Below, in pieces: positions 1-8,925 of a DNA stretch of 64,000 nucleotides. Source of the stretch: Rhodospirillaceae bacterium. Lineage in GTDB: Bacteria; Pseudomonadota; Alphaproteobacteria; GCA-2731375. How positions within the stretch are numbered: position 1 is the stretch's first letter; the number at the start of each line of letters is the position of its first letter. Under the pieces are notes generated by a model that made no database searches, had not been told where the DNA came from, and saw only the letters and a list, made by a program, of their open reading frames with translations. The translations under genes were made by a program, and so were the position numbers. The DNA lies in contig JABIWH010000022.1 of assembly GCA_018701215.1 (NCBI GenBank), forward strand, positions 1-64,000, in the 5' to 3' direction.

Positions 1-39
1 ATAGGCTTTGCCTTAGAGAAGCATGGCATCCGTGCAGTC

Positions 40-948
40 CTAGCCGGTCAGAATGATCGCGACGATGGCGATCATCACCAGGGCGATACCGGCCAGCTCC
101 ATGCGCGAGGTCTTTTCCTTGAAAAAGAAGATCGAGGCGGCAAAGGTGAAAATCAGCTCGATCTGCCCCACTGCCCTGACATAAGCCGCGTTTTGCAGGG
201 TGAAGGCGGTGAACCAGCCGACCGAGCCCAAAAAGCCGACGATGCCGACGGCGGAAGCCGGTTTCCAGTGACGGAACACCGCTGTTATCTGTCCAGGCTC
301 ACGCCACAGCAGATAGCCCCCCAGCATCACCGTCTGCATGCTCAGGGCGACGGCCAGGGCAAAGGAAGCGCGGATCATCACGTCCAGCTCGCCCAGGGAC
401 AAGGTGGCGCCGCGAAAGAAGACCACGGAAGAACCCAGAAACGCGCCGCAGATCAGACCCACAAGGGTCGATTTCTCGAACAACGAGGTCGCCAGATTGC
501 CCCAGGTGAGCGCCGATTGCGCCATGGACAGCACGACCACGCCGACCAAACCCAGCATGATCGCCGCCGTGCCCGCCATGCTGACTTCATCGCCCAGCAG
601 AATCAGGCCCAACAGGGCGATTTGCAGGATCTCGGTTTTGGAAAACGTCGTGCCCACGGTGAAATTGCGCAGAGAGAACAGGTAAATCAGTACGAAGGTA
701 AAGAGGATCTGCGACAGGCCGCCTAAAAAACAATAGATCAGGAATTCAGCATTGAGGGCCGGCAGATCGTAACCGCCATAATGCTGCACCGCCCACAATA
801 GGAGATAGGACAGCGGCAAGGCGTAGAGAAACCGCACATAGGAGGCACCGCCAGTGGAGAGCCGGCCCTTGATATTTTTTTGCAGCACCGAACGCAGGTT
901 CTGCATGAAGGCGGCGAAGATGGTTATGGGAATCCAGTACGAAAACAT
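40..948 (-). CDS. EamA/DMT-family membrane transporter
   Basis: A 302-residue very hydrophobic protein with about ten predicted membrane segments arranged as two EamA-like halves, the usual length for drug/metabolite transporter (DMT) exporters. The helix-rich second half ends in the typical FFFKEKTSRMELAGIALVMIAI pattern, where a charged loop precedes the last helix. The substrate cannot be told from sequence; members export amino acids, nucleotides or metabolites through the inner membrane. It starts 21 bp after the Mth938-like gene on the same strand, so it is probably the last gene of the yajC-secD-secF transcript. Confidence 0.85.
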   Translation of the reverse strand: MFSYWIPITIFAAFMQNLRSVLQKNIKGRLSTGGASYVRFLYALPLSYLLLWAVQHYGGYDLPALNAEFLIYCFLGGLSQILFTFVLIYLFSLRNFTVGTTFSKTEILQIALLGLILLGDEVSMAGTAAIMLGLVGVVVLSMAQSALTWGNLATSLFEKSTLVGLICGAFLGSSVVFFRGATLSLGELDVMIRASFALAVALSMQTVMLGGYLLWREPGQITAVFRHWKPASAVGIVGFLGSVGWFTAFTLQNAAYVRAVGQIELIFTFAASIFFFKEKTSRMELAGIALVMIAIVAIILTG

Positions 949-969
949 ACGCGGCGCTCTCTCCGTGCT

Positions 970-1347
970 CTACTCGATGGGGATCAGGGCGGCGGCGACG
1001 TCACGGTCTTCGGAGAGCAGGACATTATAGGTACGGCAGGCCGCACCCGTGCCCATGGCCTCGATCACCACGCCCCATTCGCGGACCTCGGCACGCAGGG
1101 CCGGATCGATCAGGGCGCCGCCCGCGCCGCAACCCAGCAACAGAACCCCGACGGTCTCTTCCGCATCGCGGATCGGCGCCAGATCATCTGCCGTCAGAGT
1201 ATTTATAGCGTGCACGGACCAAGCCATGGTCTGGCGTGGCAGGACCAGCACCGGGCCTAGGTGCCGCGTACCCGAGACGCGGAAGCCGCCATCACCATAG
1301 CCCTGTATCAGTTGTCGATCAGCGGCTACGGGAGGCGTGATATCCAT
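970..1347 (-). CDS. Mth938-like (DUF498) domain protein
   Basis: A 125-residue protein matching the small Mth938/NDUFAF3-like fold, with the family pattern GxxGFRVSG near residue 18 and LLLGCGAGG near residue 70. Eukaryotic relatives assist respiratory complex I assembly; the bacterial role is not established. It begins 3 bp after the secF stop, and this linkage of a Mth938 protein to secDF is common in alphaproteobacteria. That supports both the call and co-transcription with the Sec accessory genes. Confidence 0.85.
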   Translation of the reverse strand: MDITPPVAADRQLIQGYGDGGFRVSGTRHLGPVLVLPRQTMAWSVHAINTLTADDLAPIRDAEETVGVLLLGCGAGGALIDPALRAEVREWGVVIEAMGTGAACRTYNVLLSEDRDVAAALIPIE

Positions 1348-1350
1348 CAG

Positions 1351-2292
1351 TTAACTGGAGGTCTGTGCCGTGCCCTGATCTTCGCCACTGCGGTGGCGAT
1401 TGCCCAGGCCCAACACGATCAGCAGCGGCGCGGCGATAAAGATCGAGGAATAGGTCCCCACGATAACGCCCCAGATCATGGCAAAGACAAACCCCTGGAT
1501 CACCGCGCCGCCGAAGATGAACAGCGCCACCAAGGCCAACAGGGTGGTGACGGAGGTCATGGAGGTGCGCGACAGGGTATCGTTGATCGAGAGGTTCAAG
1601 ACCTCGGTCAATTCCATGGATTTGTACTTGCGCAGGTTTTCCCGCACCCGGTCATAGACCACGACGGTATCGTTGATGGAGTAGCCGACGATGGTCAACA
1701 AAGCCGCGATGGTGGAGAGGTTGAACTCCATCTGGGTGATGGCGAACATACCCACCGATAGGGTCACGTCATGCACCAGGGCGACGACGGCGCCGACGCC
1801 AAAATGCCATTCAAAGCGGAACCAGATATAAATCAGCATCAAAACCACCGAGAGCGCGATGGCGATCGCACCAGCCTCGATCAATTCGCCACTGACCTTG
1901 GGGCCGACGAATTCGGTACGGCGGTATTCCAGGTCCCCGCCAAGCGCGGCACGGACCTTCGCCACCGCCTTTTGCTGGGCCGTGGCATCGCCGGGCTGTT
2001 TTTCGATGCGGATCAAAACCGTGTCAACGGACCCGAATTCCTGCAATGAAATCTCGCCCAGGCCCAGGCCACCTGTTTTCGTGCGCAGATCACTTAGATC
2101 CGCGGGGCCCTTGGTTTGCACCTCGATCAGAATGCCGCCGCGAAAGTCGATGCCGAAATTCGGCCCCGGCACGAACGCCATGACGACCGAGATCAGCACC
2201 AACAGGGCGGAAATGGCCATGGCCGGCTTGCGCCAGTTAACGAAAGGAATATTGGTCTTGGTGGGGACCAGTTTGATCTGAAACATATCCAA
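1351..2292 (-). CDS. secF: Protein translocase subunit SecF
   Basis: 313 residues. SecF joins SecD and YajC at SecYEG and uses proton motive force to pull exported proteins across the inner membrane. Visible hallmarks are the first helix at about 25-42, the periplasmic FGIDFRGG motif at residues 46-53, and the conserved GYSINDTVVVYDRVREN motif at about 203-219 within the C-terminal five-helix RND-like bundle. The gene starts 4 bp after the secD stop, so translational coupling is likely. Length and motifs are normal. Confidence 0.97.
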   Translation of the reverse strand: MDMFQIKLVPTKTNIPFVNWRKPAMAISALLVLISVVMAFVPGPNFGIDFRGGILIEVQTKGPADLSDLRTKTGGLGLGEISLQEFGSVDTVLIRIEKQPGDATAQQKAVAKVRAALGGDLEYRRTEFVGPKVSGELIEAGAIAIALSVVLMLIYIWFRFEWHFGVGAVVALVHDVTLSVGMFAITQMEFNLSTIAALLTIVGYSINDTVVVYDRVRENLRKYKSMELTEVLNLSINDTLSRTSMTSVTTLLALVALFIFGGAVIQGFVFAMIWGVIVGTYSSIFIAAPLLIVLGLGNRHRSGEDQGTAQTSS

Positions 2293-2296
2293 TCCC

Positions 2297-3919
2297 CTAT
2301 ATTGGCAAGGCCACGGGCCGGGTACGGCGCAGCCAGAATACGAGCATCAACCGGGTTACCACCACGGCGGTAAAGACGGAGGTGATAATGCCAATGCCCA
2401 AGGTTACCGAGAAACCTTTGATGGGCCCCGAACCCATGACGAACAGGATTACGGCGGCAATGAAGGTCGTGATGTTGGCATCGAAAATGGTGCCCACGGC
2501 GCGCTGATAGCCCGCTTCCATGGCGGCGAAGGGCGTCTTGCCGGTTCGCACCTCTTCGCGTATTCGCTCAAACACCAGCACATTGGCATCCACCGCCATG
2601 CCGATGGTCAGCACGATACCCGCAATACCCGGCAAGGTCAGGGTTGCCTGCAGGATCGACAAGGCCCCCATGATCAGGAACAGGTTGAGGATCAGCGCCA
2701 CATCGGCGAACAGGCCAAAGATACCGTAGGACAGCACCATGAAGATCATCACGGCGACAAAGGCGATGATGCAGGCGATTTTACCGGCGGCAATGGAATC
2801 GGCACCCAGCGCCGGGCCCACGGTGCGTTCCTCCAAGATCTTTAGTGGCGCCGGCAAGGCGCCCGCGCGCAGCAGCAGCGACAGATCCTGCACTTCCTGC
2901 ACCGTAAAACTGCCGCTGATGATGCCGGTGCCGCCCAGGATCGGTTCGCGAATGACAGGCGCCGAGATCACCCGGCGATCGAGCACGATGGCAAAGGGCC
3001 GGCCCACGTTCTTGGCGGTGGCATCACCAAAGCGTTTGGCGCCCACGCTGTCAAAGCGGAAGGAGACCACGGGCATGTTGTCCTGAAACGTCGCGGAACT
3101 ATCCACCAGGGTATCGCCGCTAACCATCACCCGTTTGCGCACCACGAACATATTCGCCGGGCCGCCATCGGCGGTACGCTCATCGGATTCCAACAGCTCC
3201 GAACCAGGCGGCGTCCGCGCGCCACCGAGAATTTCCGCCGGCGATGTGGTCACATCAACCAGACGAAAGACCATCTTGGCCGTCTTGCCCAGAATACTCT
3301 TCAAACGTTCGGGATCCTGCAGGCCCGGCACCTGGACCAGAATACGCTCGTCACCCTGGCGCTGAATGGTCGGCTCCCGCGTACCCAATTCGTCGATGCG
3401 CCGGCGCACGATTTCAATCGACTGTTCGATCGCCGACCGCCGCCGTTCCCGGATCGCTTCTTCCGTCAGGGTAACCTTGATTCTATTGCCGTCGACAACT
3501 TCGACCACGATGTCCTGGCCGCCGGTGATACCGGCGATGGCATTGGCCTGCACCGGCACTGCCAACTTACGGATTTCCGCCAGCGCCTGCTCCATCTGCT
3601 CGGGCTTGCGAATGGTTACCGTTACCGCGTTGTCCTGCTGACCCAGGGCACGGTAGCCGATGCGTTTGCCGCGCAGAGCGGGGCGCACGGAATCGACCAA
3701 TGCCGCCAACCGTTCCTCAACAACCACCGCCGCCTCGACCTCCAGCAACAGATGGCTGCCGCCTTGCAGATCAAGGCCTAGATTGACCTGCTTATGGGGT
3801 AGCCAGTCGGGCAGCCCCTCGGCGGTTTGTTCCGAGACGAAATTGGGTATCGTGAAAGCAAATCCCAAGACGCACAAAATAGCGACCAGGGCAACTTTCC
3901 AGGGTGCAAAATACAGCAT
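2297..3919 (-). CDS. secD: Protein translocase subunit SecD
   Basis: 540 residues, the usual SecD size. It has an N-terminal helix (about 8-25), the LGLDLQGGSHLLLEV motif at about 47-61, a large periplasmic P1 domain, and a C-terminal RND bundle with the GMAVDANVLVFERIREE motif carrying the proton-relay aspartate. It works with SecF in late-stage translocation. It lies 26 bp after yajC and is followed directly by secF, so the three form one operon. Confidence 0.97.
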   Translation of the reverse strand: MLYFAPWKVALVAILCVLGFAFTIPNFVSEQTAEGLPDWLPHKQVNLGLDLQGGSHLLLEVEAAVVVEERLAALVDSVRPALRGKRIGYRALGQQDNAVTVTIRKPEQMEQALAEIRKLAVPVQANAIAGITGGQDIVVEVVDGNRIKVTLTEEAIRERRRSAIEQSIEIVRRRIDELGTREPTIQRQGDERILVQVPGLQDPERLKSILGKTAKMVFRLVDVTTSPAEILGGARTPPGSELLESDERTADGGPANMFVVRKRVMVSGDTLVDSSATFQDNMPVVSFRFDSVGAKRFGDATAKNVGRPFAIVLDRRVISAPVIREPILGGTGIISGSFTVQEVQDLSLLLRAGALPAPLKILEERTVGPALGADSIAAGKIACIIAFVAVMIFMVLSYGIFGLFADVALILNLFLIMGALSILQATLTLPGIAGIVLTIGMAVDANVLVFERIREEVRTGKTPFAAMEAGYQRAVGTIFDANITTFIAAVILFVMGSGPIKGFSVTLGIGIITSVFTAVVVTRLMLVFWLRRTRPVALPI

Positions 3920-3945
3920 GACGCGGGCCGCTTTGAATTATGGGA

Positions 3946-4392
3946 TTATTTTTTTGAACCGAAGCTGAATATTGACTTTTTAGCCGGCGGCCCGCCGTCG
4001 TTGGCCGCATCGCCGTTACCACCGCTATCGCCGTCGGATTTGCTATCATCCTTACCGCCGCCACCGCCGCCAGAAACCGGCGCGCCCTTGGCGAGCACAT
4101 CGGTCAACGTCGAGGAAATTACCTTGACCCGGACATTTTCGGCCAACTCCACCTGGACGGTGGTGTCATCGATGACCTTGGTCACCTTGCCAAACAGGCC
4201 GCCGCCGGTAACCACCTGGTCGCCACGGCGCACATTGGAGACCATTTCACGGTGCTCCTTGGCCTTTTTTTGCTGCGGGCGGATCAAAAAGAACCAAAAC
4301 ACGACGAATATCAGCAACAGGGGCATCAACTGCACGAACATGCCGCCGTCGGCCACGCCGCCGGCCTGCGCATAAGCGGGCGAAATCAGCAT
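3946..4392 (-). CDS. yajC: Preprotein translocase subunit YajC
   Basis: 148 residues with one transmembrane helix at about 22-37 (LMPLLLIFVVFWFFLIRPQQKK), the invariant RPQQKK boundary and the RRGDQVVTGGGLFGKV motif of YajC. It is longer than the usual ~110 residues because of a Gly/Asp/Ser-rich low-complexity tail (about 115-148) ending in KKSIFSFGSKK. As the first gene of the yajC-secD-secF operon it belongs to the Sec holotranslocon. Confidence 0.95.
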   Translation of the reverse strand: MLISPAYAQAGGVADGGMFVQLMPLLLIFVVFWFFLIRPQQKKAKEHREMVSNVRRGDQVVTGGGLFGKVTKVIDDTTVQVELAENVRVKVISSTLTDVLAKGAPVSGGGGGGKDDSKSDGDSGGNGDAANDGGPPAKKSIFSFGSKK

Positions 4393-4557
4393 AAGAAAAT
4401 CTCCGGTATCTAGCTTGAGGCGGGCGGACTATAGCCCTGCCGTTGTGGATTGCAAACGCTAAAGCAAACATGCCATCAGCACTTGGGGCGCACCTTATCA
4501 GGTACTGTTCGTTCCGTCACACGGCAAGTCTGGTTTCGAGTACAAATATGCGTCGGC

Positions 4558-4971
4558 TTATTCCGGTATAATCGCCTCTACATCGATTTCCATTTTCAAC
4601 TCCGGTTTGGCAAGACCGGCGACAATAAGGCCGGTCGAACAAGGGTAGACCCCTTCCAGCCAGCGCCCAATGACACGATATACCGGTTCGCGGTAGGCAT
4701 AGTCGGTTATGTAGATGGTTGTCTTGCAAATATGCCCCAGTTCGGCGCCGGCTTCCTGCAACAGGGATTGTACATTAGCCATCGCGGTCTCGGCTTGGGC
4801 AGCAGGATCGTCACCGGCGTAGACCCCGTCCAGAGAGGTCGCCGACTGCCCGCGCAGAAAGACCCGGTTGCCTGCCTTGACCGCCATACAAAGGCCGAAA
4901 TCGATATCATGGCCAACCTTGCCCACATAACGGTCACGCATATTGAATTTACGAAATCTCTGATGTGCCAA
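4558..4971 (-). CDS. RidA/YjgF/UK114-family protein
   Basis: 137 residues with the Rid fold pattern, including the closing LKMEIDVEAIIPE segment. RidA proper hydrolyses reactive 2-aminoacrylate and related enamines using an arginine in a PARSC-type motif. Here the matching stretch reads YPCSTGL, so that arginine seems to be absent. This suggests one of the Rid subfamilies without standard imine-deaminase activity (inference). It is monocistronic, transcribed away from the DUF815 gene. Confidence 0.85.
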   Translation of the reverse strand: MAHQRFRKFNMRDRYVGKVGHDIDFGLCMAVKAGNRVFLRGQSATSLDGVYAGDDPAAQAETAMANVQSLLQEAGAELGHICKTTIYITDYAYREPVYRVIGRWLEGVYPCSTGLIVAGLAKPELKMEIDVEAIIPE

Positions 4972-5203
4972 TTTATCTCTCCCAGTTGATTGTTCGGATT
5001 TTCAGAAAACGCACGGCGCAAATATCGTTACAGTGCTCCGCAGCACGTCTGCTACTTCAAACCACTACCGCGGTGGCGACAGCGGTTGCATCCGACAAGA
5101 TGCTTACTCTGCGATCTATCTCGATATGGTGATCATTTACAATGAAATCGGGATGGGCACGCGCGACAATCTGACCGTTGACCGCGCGGGCCGGCGGGAC
5201 TAC

Positions 5204-5223
5204 GTTCCCGGCCTTCCGGGAAC
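5204..5223 (+). promoter_or_regulatory. Perfect 8-bp hairpin in the DUF815 gene 5' region
   Basis: GTTCCCGG and CCGGGAAC are separated by the 4-nt loop CCTT. The hairpin ends 19 bp before the chosen ATG (5243) and has no T-run, so it is not an intrinsic terminator. It could influence translation or RNA stability. The rest of 4972-5242, between the divergent ridA-like and DUF815 genes, shows no gene I can support. Confidence 0.4.
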
Positions 5224-5242
5224 ATTAGGCCAAGAGAATTTC

Positions 5243-6130
5243 ATGTCCGCTTCCAAATCCGACGATCCATCCGTCCTAAACGCAGACGTTGCGCCTCTTT
5301 TGGTCCGCATCGCCGATGCCCTGGAACGCATGGCACCGCCCAAGATCGACAGCATTGATCTAAGCGCCGCCGATGCCTTTGTCTGGCATGCCGATGAAGG
5401 CCGGCTGGCCCCGGTTACCAAGGTCAGCCGCATTGATTTGCACCTGTTGCAGGGCATCGAACGCCAATGCGAGATCCTGTCGGAGAATACCCGTCGCTTT
5501 ACAGAAGGGCTGCCCGCCAACAATGCCCTGTTGTGGGGCGCGCGCGGCACGGGCAAGAGCAGCCTGGTAAAAGCCTTGCACGGCGCCATCGTCCAGGACA
5601 CGCCGGGCGCCTTGAAACTGGTCGAAATCCACCGGGAAGACATCCCCTCCCTGCCCCAACTATTGACCTTGATGCGGCAAAGCGAACATCGCTATGTACT
5701 GTTTTGCGACGATCTGTCCTTTGACCACGACGATGCGGCGTATAAATCCCTCAAGGCGATTTTGGAAGGCGGCATCGAAGGCCGGCCCGGCAACGTAATC
5801 TTTTACGCCACCTCGAACCGGCGGCATCTGATGCCACGGGATATGATGGAGAACGAACGCTCCACCTCGATCAACCCCTCGGAAGCGACGGAGGAAAAGG
5901 TCTCTCTCTCCGACCGTTTCGGGCTGTGGCTGGGTTTTCACAATTGCAGCCAAGACGACTTCATCACCATGCTGCAAGGCTATTGCAAGCATTATGGTCT
6001 GGATATCAGTGACGAGGACCTGCATGCCCAGGCCATTGAATGGTCCGTCACCCGCGGCGCCCGCAACGGCAGGGTGGCTTGGCAGTTCATTCAGGACCTG
6101 GCCGGGCGTTTAGGCGTCAGGATCGATTAG
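5243..6130 (+). CDS. DUF815-family AAA+ ATP-binding protein
   Basis: 295 residues from the ATG at 5243, which is preceded by AAGAG. The open frame runs upstream to 5033, but that extension has no family-like sequence and contains a hairpin. The Walker A motif GARGTGKSSLVKA lies at about 100-112, and the Walker B-like FCDDLSFD is at about 155. DUF815 ATPases are widespread in proteobacteria and their cellular role is not well established. The gene is convergent with, and overlaps by 14 bp, the NlpD-like gene. This neighbourhood with yajC and surE-pcm is conserved in alphaproteobacteria. Confidence 0.9.
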   Translation: MSASKSDDPSVLNADVAPLLVRIADALERMAPPKIDSIDLSAADAFVWHADEGRLAPVTKVSRIDLHLLQGIERQCEILSENTRRFTEGLPANNALLWGARGTGKSSLVKALHGAIVQDTPGALKLVEIHREDIPSLPQLLTLMRQSEHRYVLFCDDLSFDHDDAAYKSLKAILEGGIEGRPGNVIFYATSNRRHLMPRDMMENERSTSINPSEATEEKVSLSDRFGLWLGFHNCSQDDFITMLQGYCKHYGLDISDEDLHAQAIEWSVTRGARNGRVAWQFIQDLAGRLGVRID

Positions 6131-7142
6131 GTTCTAATTTTAGAGCCGCCTGTTTCGAGGCCAGATAGCGGGCCGGATTGACGGCGCGGCGGCCCTTGCG
6201 GATTTCAAAATGCAGTTGTGGGCGATTGGTATTGCCGGTACTGCCCGCCCGCGCGATCCGCTGGCCCTGACGCACCACGTCGCCGACCTTAACCATCAAG
6301 GTCTGAATGTGGCCATACGCGGTCAGCCAGCCGCCCTTGTGGCGTAGCAACAATAGATTGCCAAATCCCCGCAGTTCGTTGCCCGCATAAACCACCACGC
6401 CGTTATCCGCCGCCCGCACCGGCGCGCCGGATTTAACGGCGATATTGATGCCGTCATTGTGCAGGCCATTGGCCTTGACGCCAAAGCGGGAAATTACCCG
6501 GCCCTGGACCGGCCAGGCAAAGCGGCTGCTGGCGCGCGCCGGCGGTGGGGTGGTAACCGGTTTTCGATTGTTCGGCCGGCGATTAGCGGATTTTCGCTCA
6601 CTTGCTGTTTGATTGGCGGTTTGTCGTTTGCCGGGTTTATTACCCGGCCTGGGTATGCCCGCAGCCTTCTGTGGGTTGGCCGTTTGTGCAACCGTTGTCT
6701 CGCTGCTTGGCAGACGCAGGCGCTGGCCCGGCCGGATCTTGTAAGGTTCCGCCATCTGGTTGCGCCGCGCCAGGGCATAGAGCGAGACCCGGTGCCGGCG
6801 CGAGATTGAATACAGCGTCTCCCCCGCCGCGACCCGATGATAGCGCACGGCGGGGATCTTCAGCCGCTGCCCACGCTGCAAACGATACGGCGGGCGCAGG
6901 TCATTGGCCGCGATCAGATCACGCAGATCAACGCCGGAACGCCGGGCAATCGCATACAAGGTCTCATCCGCCGCCACCCTGTAGCCGCCCGCTGCCACGG
7001 TGGTGGCGGCGGCTGCCGGCTGCTTAGTGTCAGCAACAGATTTGCTGCCATAGACAACGGGCGCGGGCACCGACCGGGCGCAGGCGGATGCGATAAACGC
7101 CACCGCCAACCAAACGATCAATTTTGCACATATGCCCTGCAT
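6117..7142 (-). CDS. nlpD: NlpD-like LysM/LytM lipoprotein
   Basis: 341 residues from an ATG at 7142; an upstream in-frame start at 7172 is less likely because it would push the signal peptide inward. The N-terminus is a lipoprotein signal with an ASAC lipobox at Cys21. Two LysM peptidoglycan-binding repeats follow (VAADETLYAIARR and VAAGETLYSISRR), then a Pro/Asn/Lys-rich linker and a C-terminal LytM/M23 domain. The zinc-site motifs are altered: HNDGIN replaces HxGxD and PQLHFE replaces PHLHFE. It is therefore probably a non-catalytic activator of cell-wall amidases, as E. coli NlpD is. Linkage to surE and pcm matches the E. coli surE-pcm-nlpD order. Confidence 0.85.
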   Translation of the reverse strand: MQGICAKLIVWLAVAFIASACARSVPAPVVYGSKSVADTKQPAAAATTVAAGGYRVAADETLYAIARRSGVDLRDLIAANDLRPPYRLQRGQRLKIPAVRYHRVAAGETLYSISRRHRVSLYALARRNQMAEPYKIRPGQRLRLPSSETTVAQTANPQKAAGIPRPGNKPGKRQTANQTASERKSANRRPNNRKPVTTPPPARASSRFAWPVQGRVISRFGVKANGLHNDGINIAVKSGAPVRAADNGVVVYAGNELRGFGNLLLLRHKGGWLTAYGHIQTLMVKVGDVVRQGQRIARAGSTGNTNRPQLHFEIRKGRRAVNPARYLASKQAALKLEPNRS

Positions 7143-7206
7143 GGCGGCACGATACCCCTCGCCGTGGCCCACGGCAAACGCTACCGCAAATGCCTATGAA
7201 CTTGGA

Positions 7207-8238
7207 CTAGGCGGCGCGGACGGCGCGGGCTATTTCGCTCCATTTGCCAAGGTTGTCAGGATTCTGACGGATCGATTCCTCGGCCAGATACATCACCAGC
7301 CTGGCCGCCGTGCCCTGATAGCGGGCGATCAGTTTGTCGGCCATGTCATCCCATCGGGCGACGAGGCCAAAATGATCCAAAATCTCATCGCTGATCAGGC
7401 CCACCAGCGCATCGTTATCGCCGCTTTTCAAGTGCACCCGCAATTTATCGCGCATGCCCTCGTAACCCAGATCATCGAACTGGAAGGCGTAATTCGGCGT
7501 GGCGCCATAAAAACCGATCTGCGTCTTGGCGCGCAGCACGCCCCAATCACGCTCCTCGGCACTATCACCGGCAATGGCGAAAACCGGAATGATCAGATCT
7601 ATCTCGGCCGGGTCGCGGCCGACCCGCGCGGCACCTTTCGCCAGGTTCGGCAACAAGCGGTTTTGGATGTAGGGCATGGAATGCATCGGGTGCACATGCA
7701 CGCCGTCGGCCAATTCGCCGGCGACTTTGGTCATGTAAGGTCCGACGGCGGAGATGTCGAGTTTGACTGCTTCATAGTCATGGCGCGCGGGCGTCCATTG
7801 CTCGGGCAGCAGACTTAGACTGTAGTAGGGTCCCTCGTGCTGCAACGGCCCTTCACGGCGAAAGGCCTTGAGGCAAGCCCGCACCGCCTGCAGATAATCC
7901 TTCATCTGCGGGGCCGGGCGGTCAAACACCGAGGCATAGCGCCGCGTGACGTGGGCCTTGACCTGGCTGCCCAGACCAAGGCGGAAGCGGCCCTTGGTAT
8001 TGGCCGCCAGTTCCCAGGCGACCTGGGCTGACATCATGGGACTGCGGGGAAAGGCCACGGCGATGCCGGTGCTGAATTCAAGCTTTTTCGCCGCCATCGC
8101 AGCGGCGGTGATGGCCATCCAGGGCACCTGGCTGGCCTCGGTCACCAACATACCGGAAAAGCCCGCACCTTCAAGGCGCTGGGCCAGGTCAGCGGAGTTT
8201 TCCCAATTCGAAGCCCGGGCCATCAGATCGAATTCCAT
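7207..8238 (-). CDS. LLM-class flavin-dependent oxidoreductase (TIGR03617-like)
   Basis: 343 residues with a luciferase-like monooxygenase TIM barrel. Visible family features are the N-terminal GFSGMLVTEASQVPW stretch, the LGLGSQVKAHVTRRY segment and the HPMHSMPYIQNRLLP segment, a pattern typical of the F420- or FMN-dependent TIGR03617 group. The substrate is unknown. It is inserted between the nlpD-like gene and pcm, breaking the otherwise conserved serS-surE-pcm-nlpD order. It is 51 bp downstream of pcm and may share its transcript. Confidence 0.85.
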   Translation of the reverse strand: MEFDLMARASNWENSADLAQRLEGAGFSGMLVTEASQVPWMAITAAAMAAKKLEFSTGIAVAFPRSPMMSAQVAWELAANTKGRFRLGLGSQVKAHVTRRYASVFDRPAPQMKDYLQAVRACLKAFRREGPLQHEGPYYSLSLLPEQWTPARHDYEAVKLDISAVGPYMTKVAGELADGVHVHPMHSMPYIQNRLLPNLAKGAARVGRDPAEIDLIIPVFAIAGDSAEERDWGVLRAKTQIGFYGATPNYAFQFDDLGYEGMRDKLRVHLKSGDNDALVGLISDEILDHFGLVARWDDMADKLIARYQGTAARLVMYLAEESIRQNPDNLGKWSEIARAVRAA

Positions 8239-8289
8239 AACGCTTCCTCCTAATCTACAAAAACTTTGATGCCTATTGTCGCCCTATTG

Positions 8290-8925
8290 TCATCTGGTCG
8301 GCATGCCTTCGACAAGAGGTACGAAACGGACAGAGAGCAGAACTTCTTCATGAAAGCCAGCGCTGTCACGGGTCAGGCGGAGCAGGGTCTGCTCCCCCGG
8401 CGCCCCCACGGGCACCACCATGATGCCACCCTCGTCCAACTGATCGGCCAAAACGCTCGGCATGCTCGGCGCCGCGGCGGTTACGATAATCCGGGGAAAC
8501 GGCGCCAGTTCCGGCCAGCCCTTGGCGCCATCGCTCAAGCGGGTAGTGATATTATGCAGCTTTAGCGCCTCGAAACAGGTTTCAGCCTGGGCCAGCAATG
8601 AACGGTAACGCTCGATGGTGCAGACGCGGCGGCAAAGCTTGGCCAGAACCACGGCCTGATAGCCCGACCCGGTGCCAATTTCCAGGACCCGGTCACGCTC
8701 GCCCAGTTGCAGGGCCTGGGTCATGAAGGCGACAATAAAGGGTTGGCTGATGGTCTGGCCTTGGCTGATGGGCAGGGGTAGGTTGTCATAGGCTTCGGAA
8801 CGCAGCGCCTCGGGCACGAATAGCTCCCTGGGCACCCGTTCGATGGCGCCCAAGACCCGTTTATCCGTAATGCCCTGCTTGCGCAGCTCCATGATGAGGC
8901 GAATCTTGGGCGCCTCGTAACTCAT
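8290..8925 (-). CDS. pcm: Protein-L-isoaspartate O-methyltransferase
   Basis: 211 residues. It repairs isoaspartyl residues in aged proteins using S-adenosylmethionine in the cytoplasm. The SAM-binding motif VLEIGTGSGYQAVVLAKL lies at about 79-96, and the family motif LPISQGQTISQPFIVAFM is at about 51-68. The start overlaps the surE stop by 4 bp, indicating translational coupling within serS-surE-pcm. Confidence 0.95.
   Translation of the reverse strand: MSYEAPKIRLIMELRKQGITDKRVLGAIERVPRELFVPEALRSEAYDNLPLPISQGQTISQPFIVAFMTQALQLGERDRVLEIGTGSGYQAVVLAKLCRRVCTIERYRSLLAQAETCFEALKLHNITTRLSDGAKGWPELAPFPRIIVTAAAPSMPSVLADQLDEGGIMVVPVGAPGEQTLLRLTRDSAGFHEEVLLSVRFVPLVEGMPTR

Noticed and set aside
5033..5242. 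N-terminal extension of the DUF815 protein
   Set aside because: The extension has no family-like sequence and contains a hairpin. The ATG at 5243 has a ribosome site and begins near the family start.
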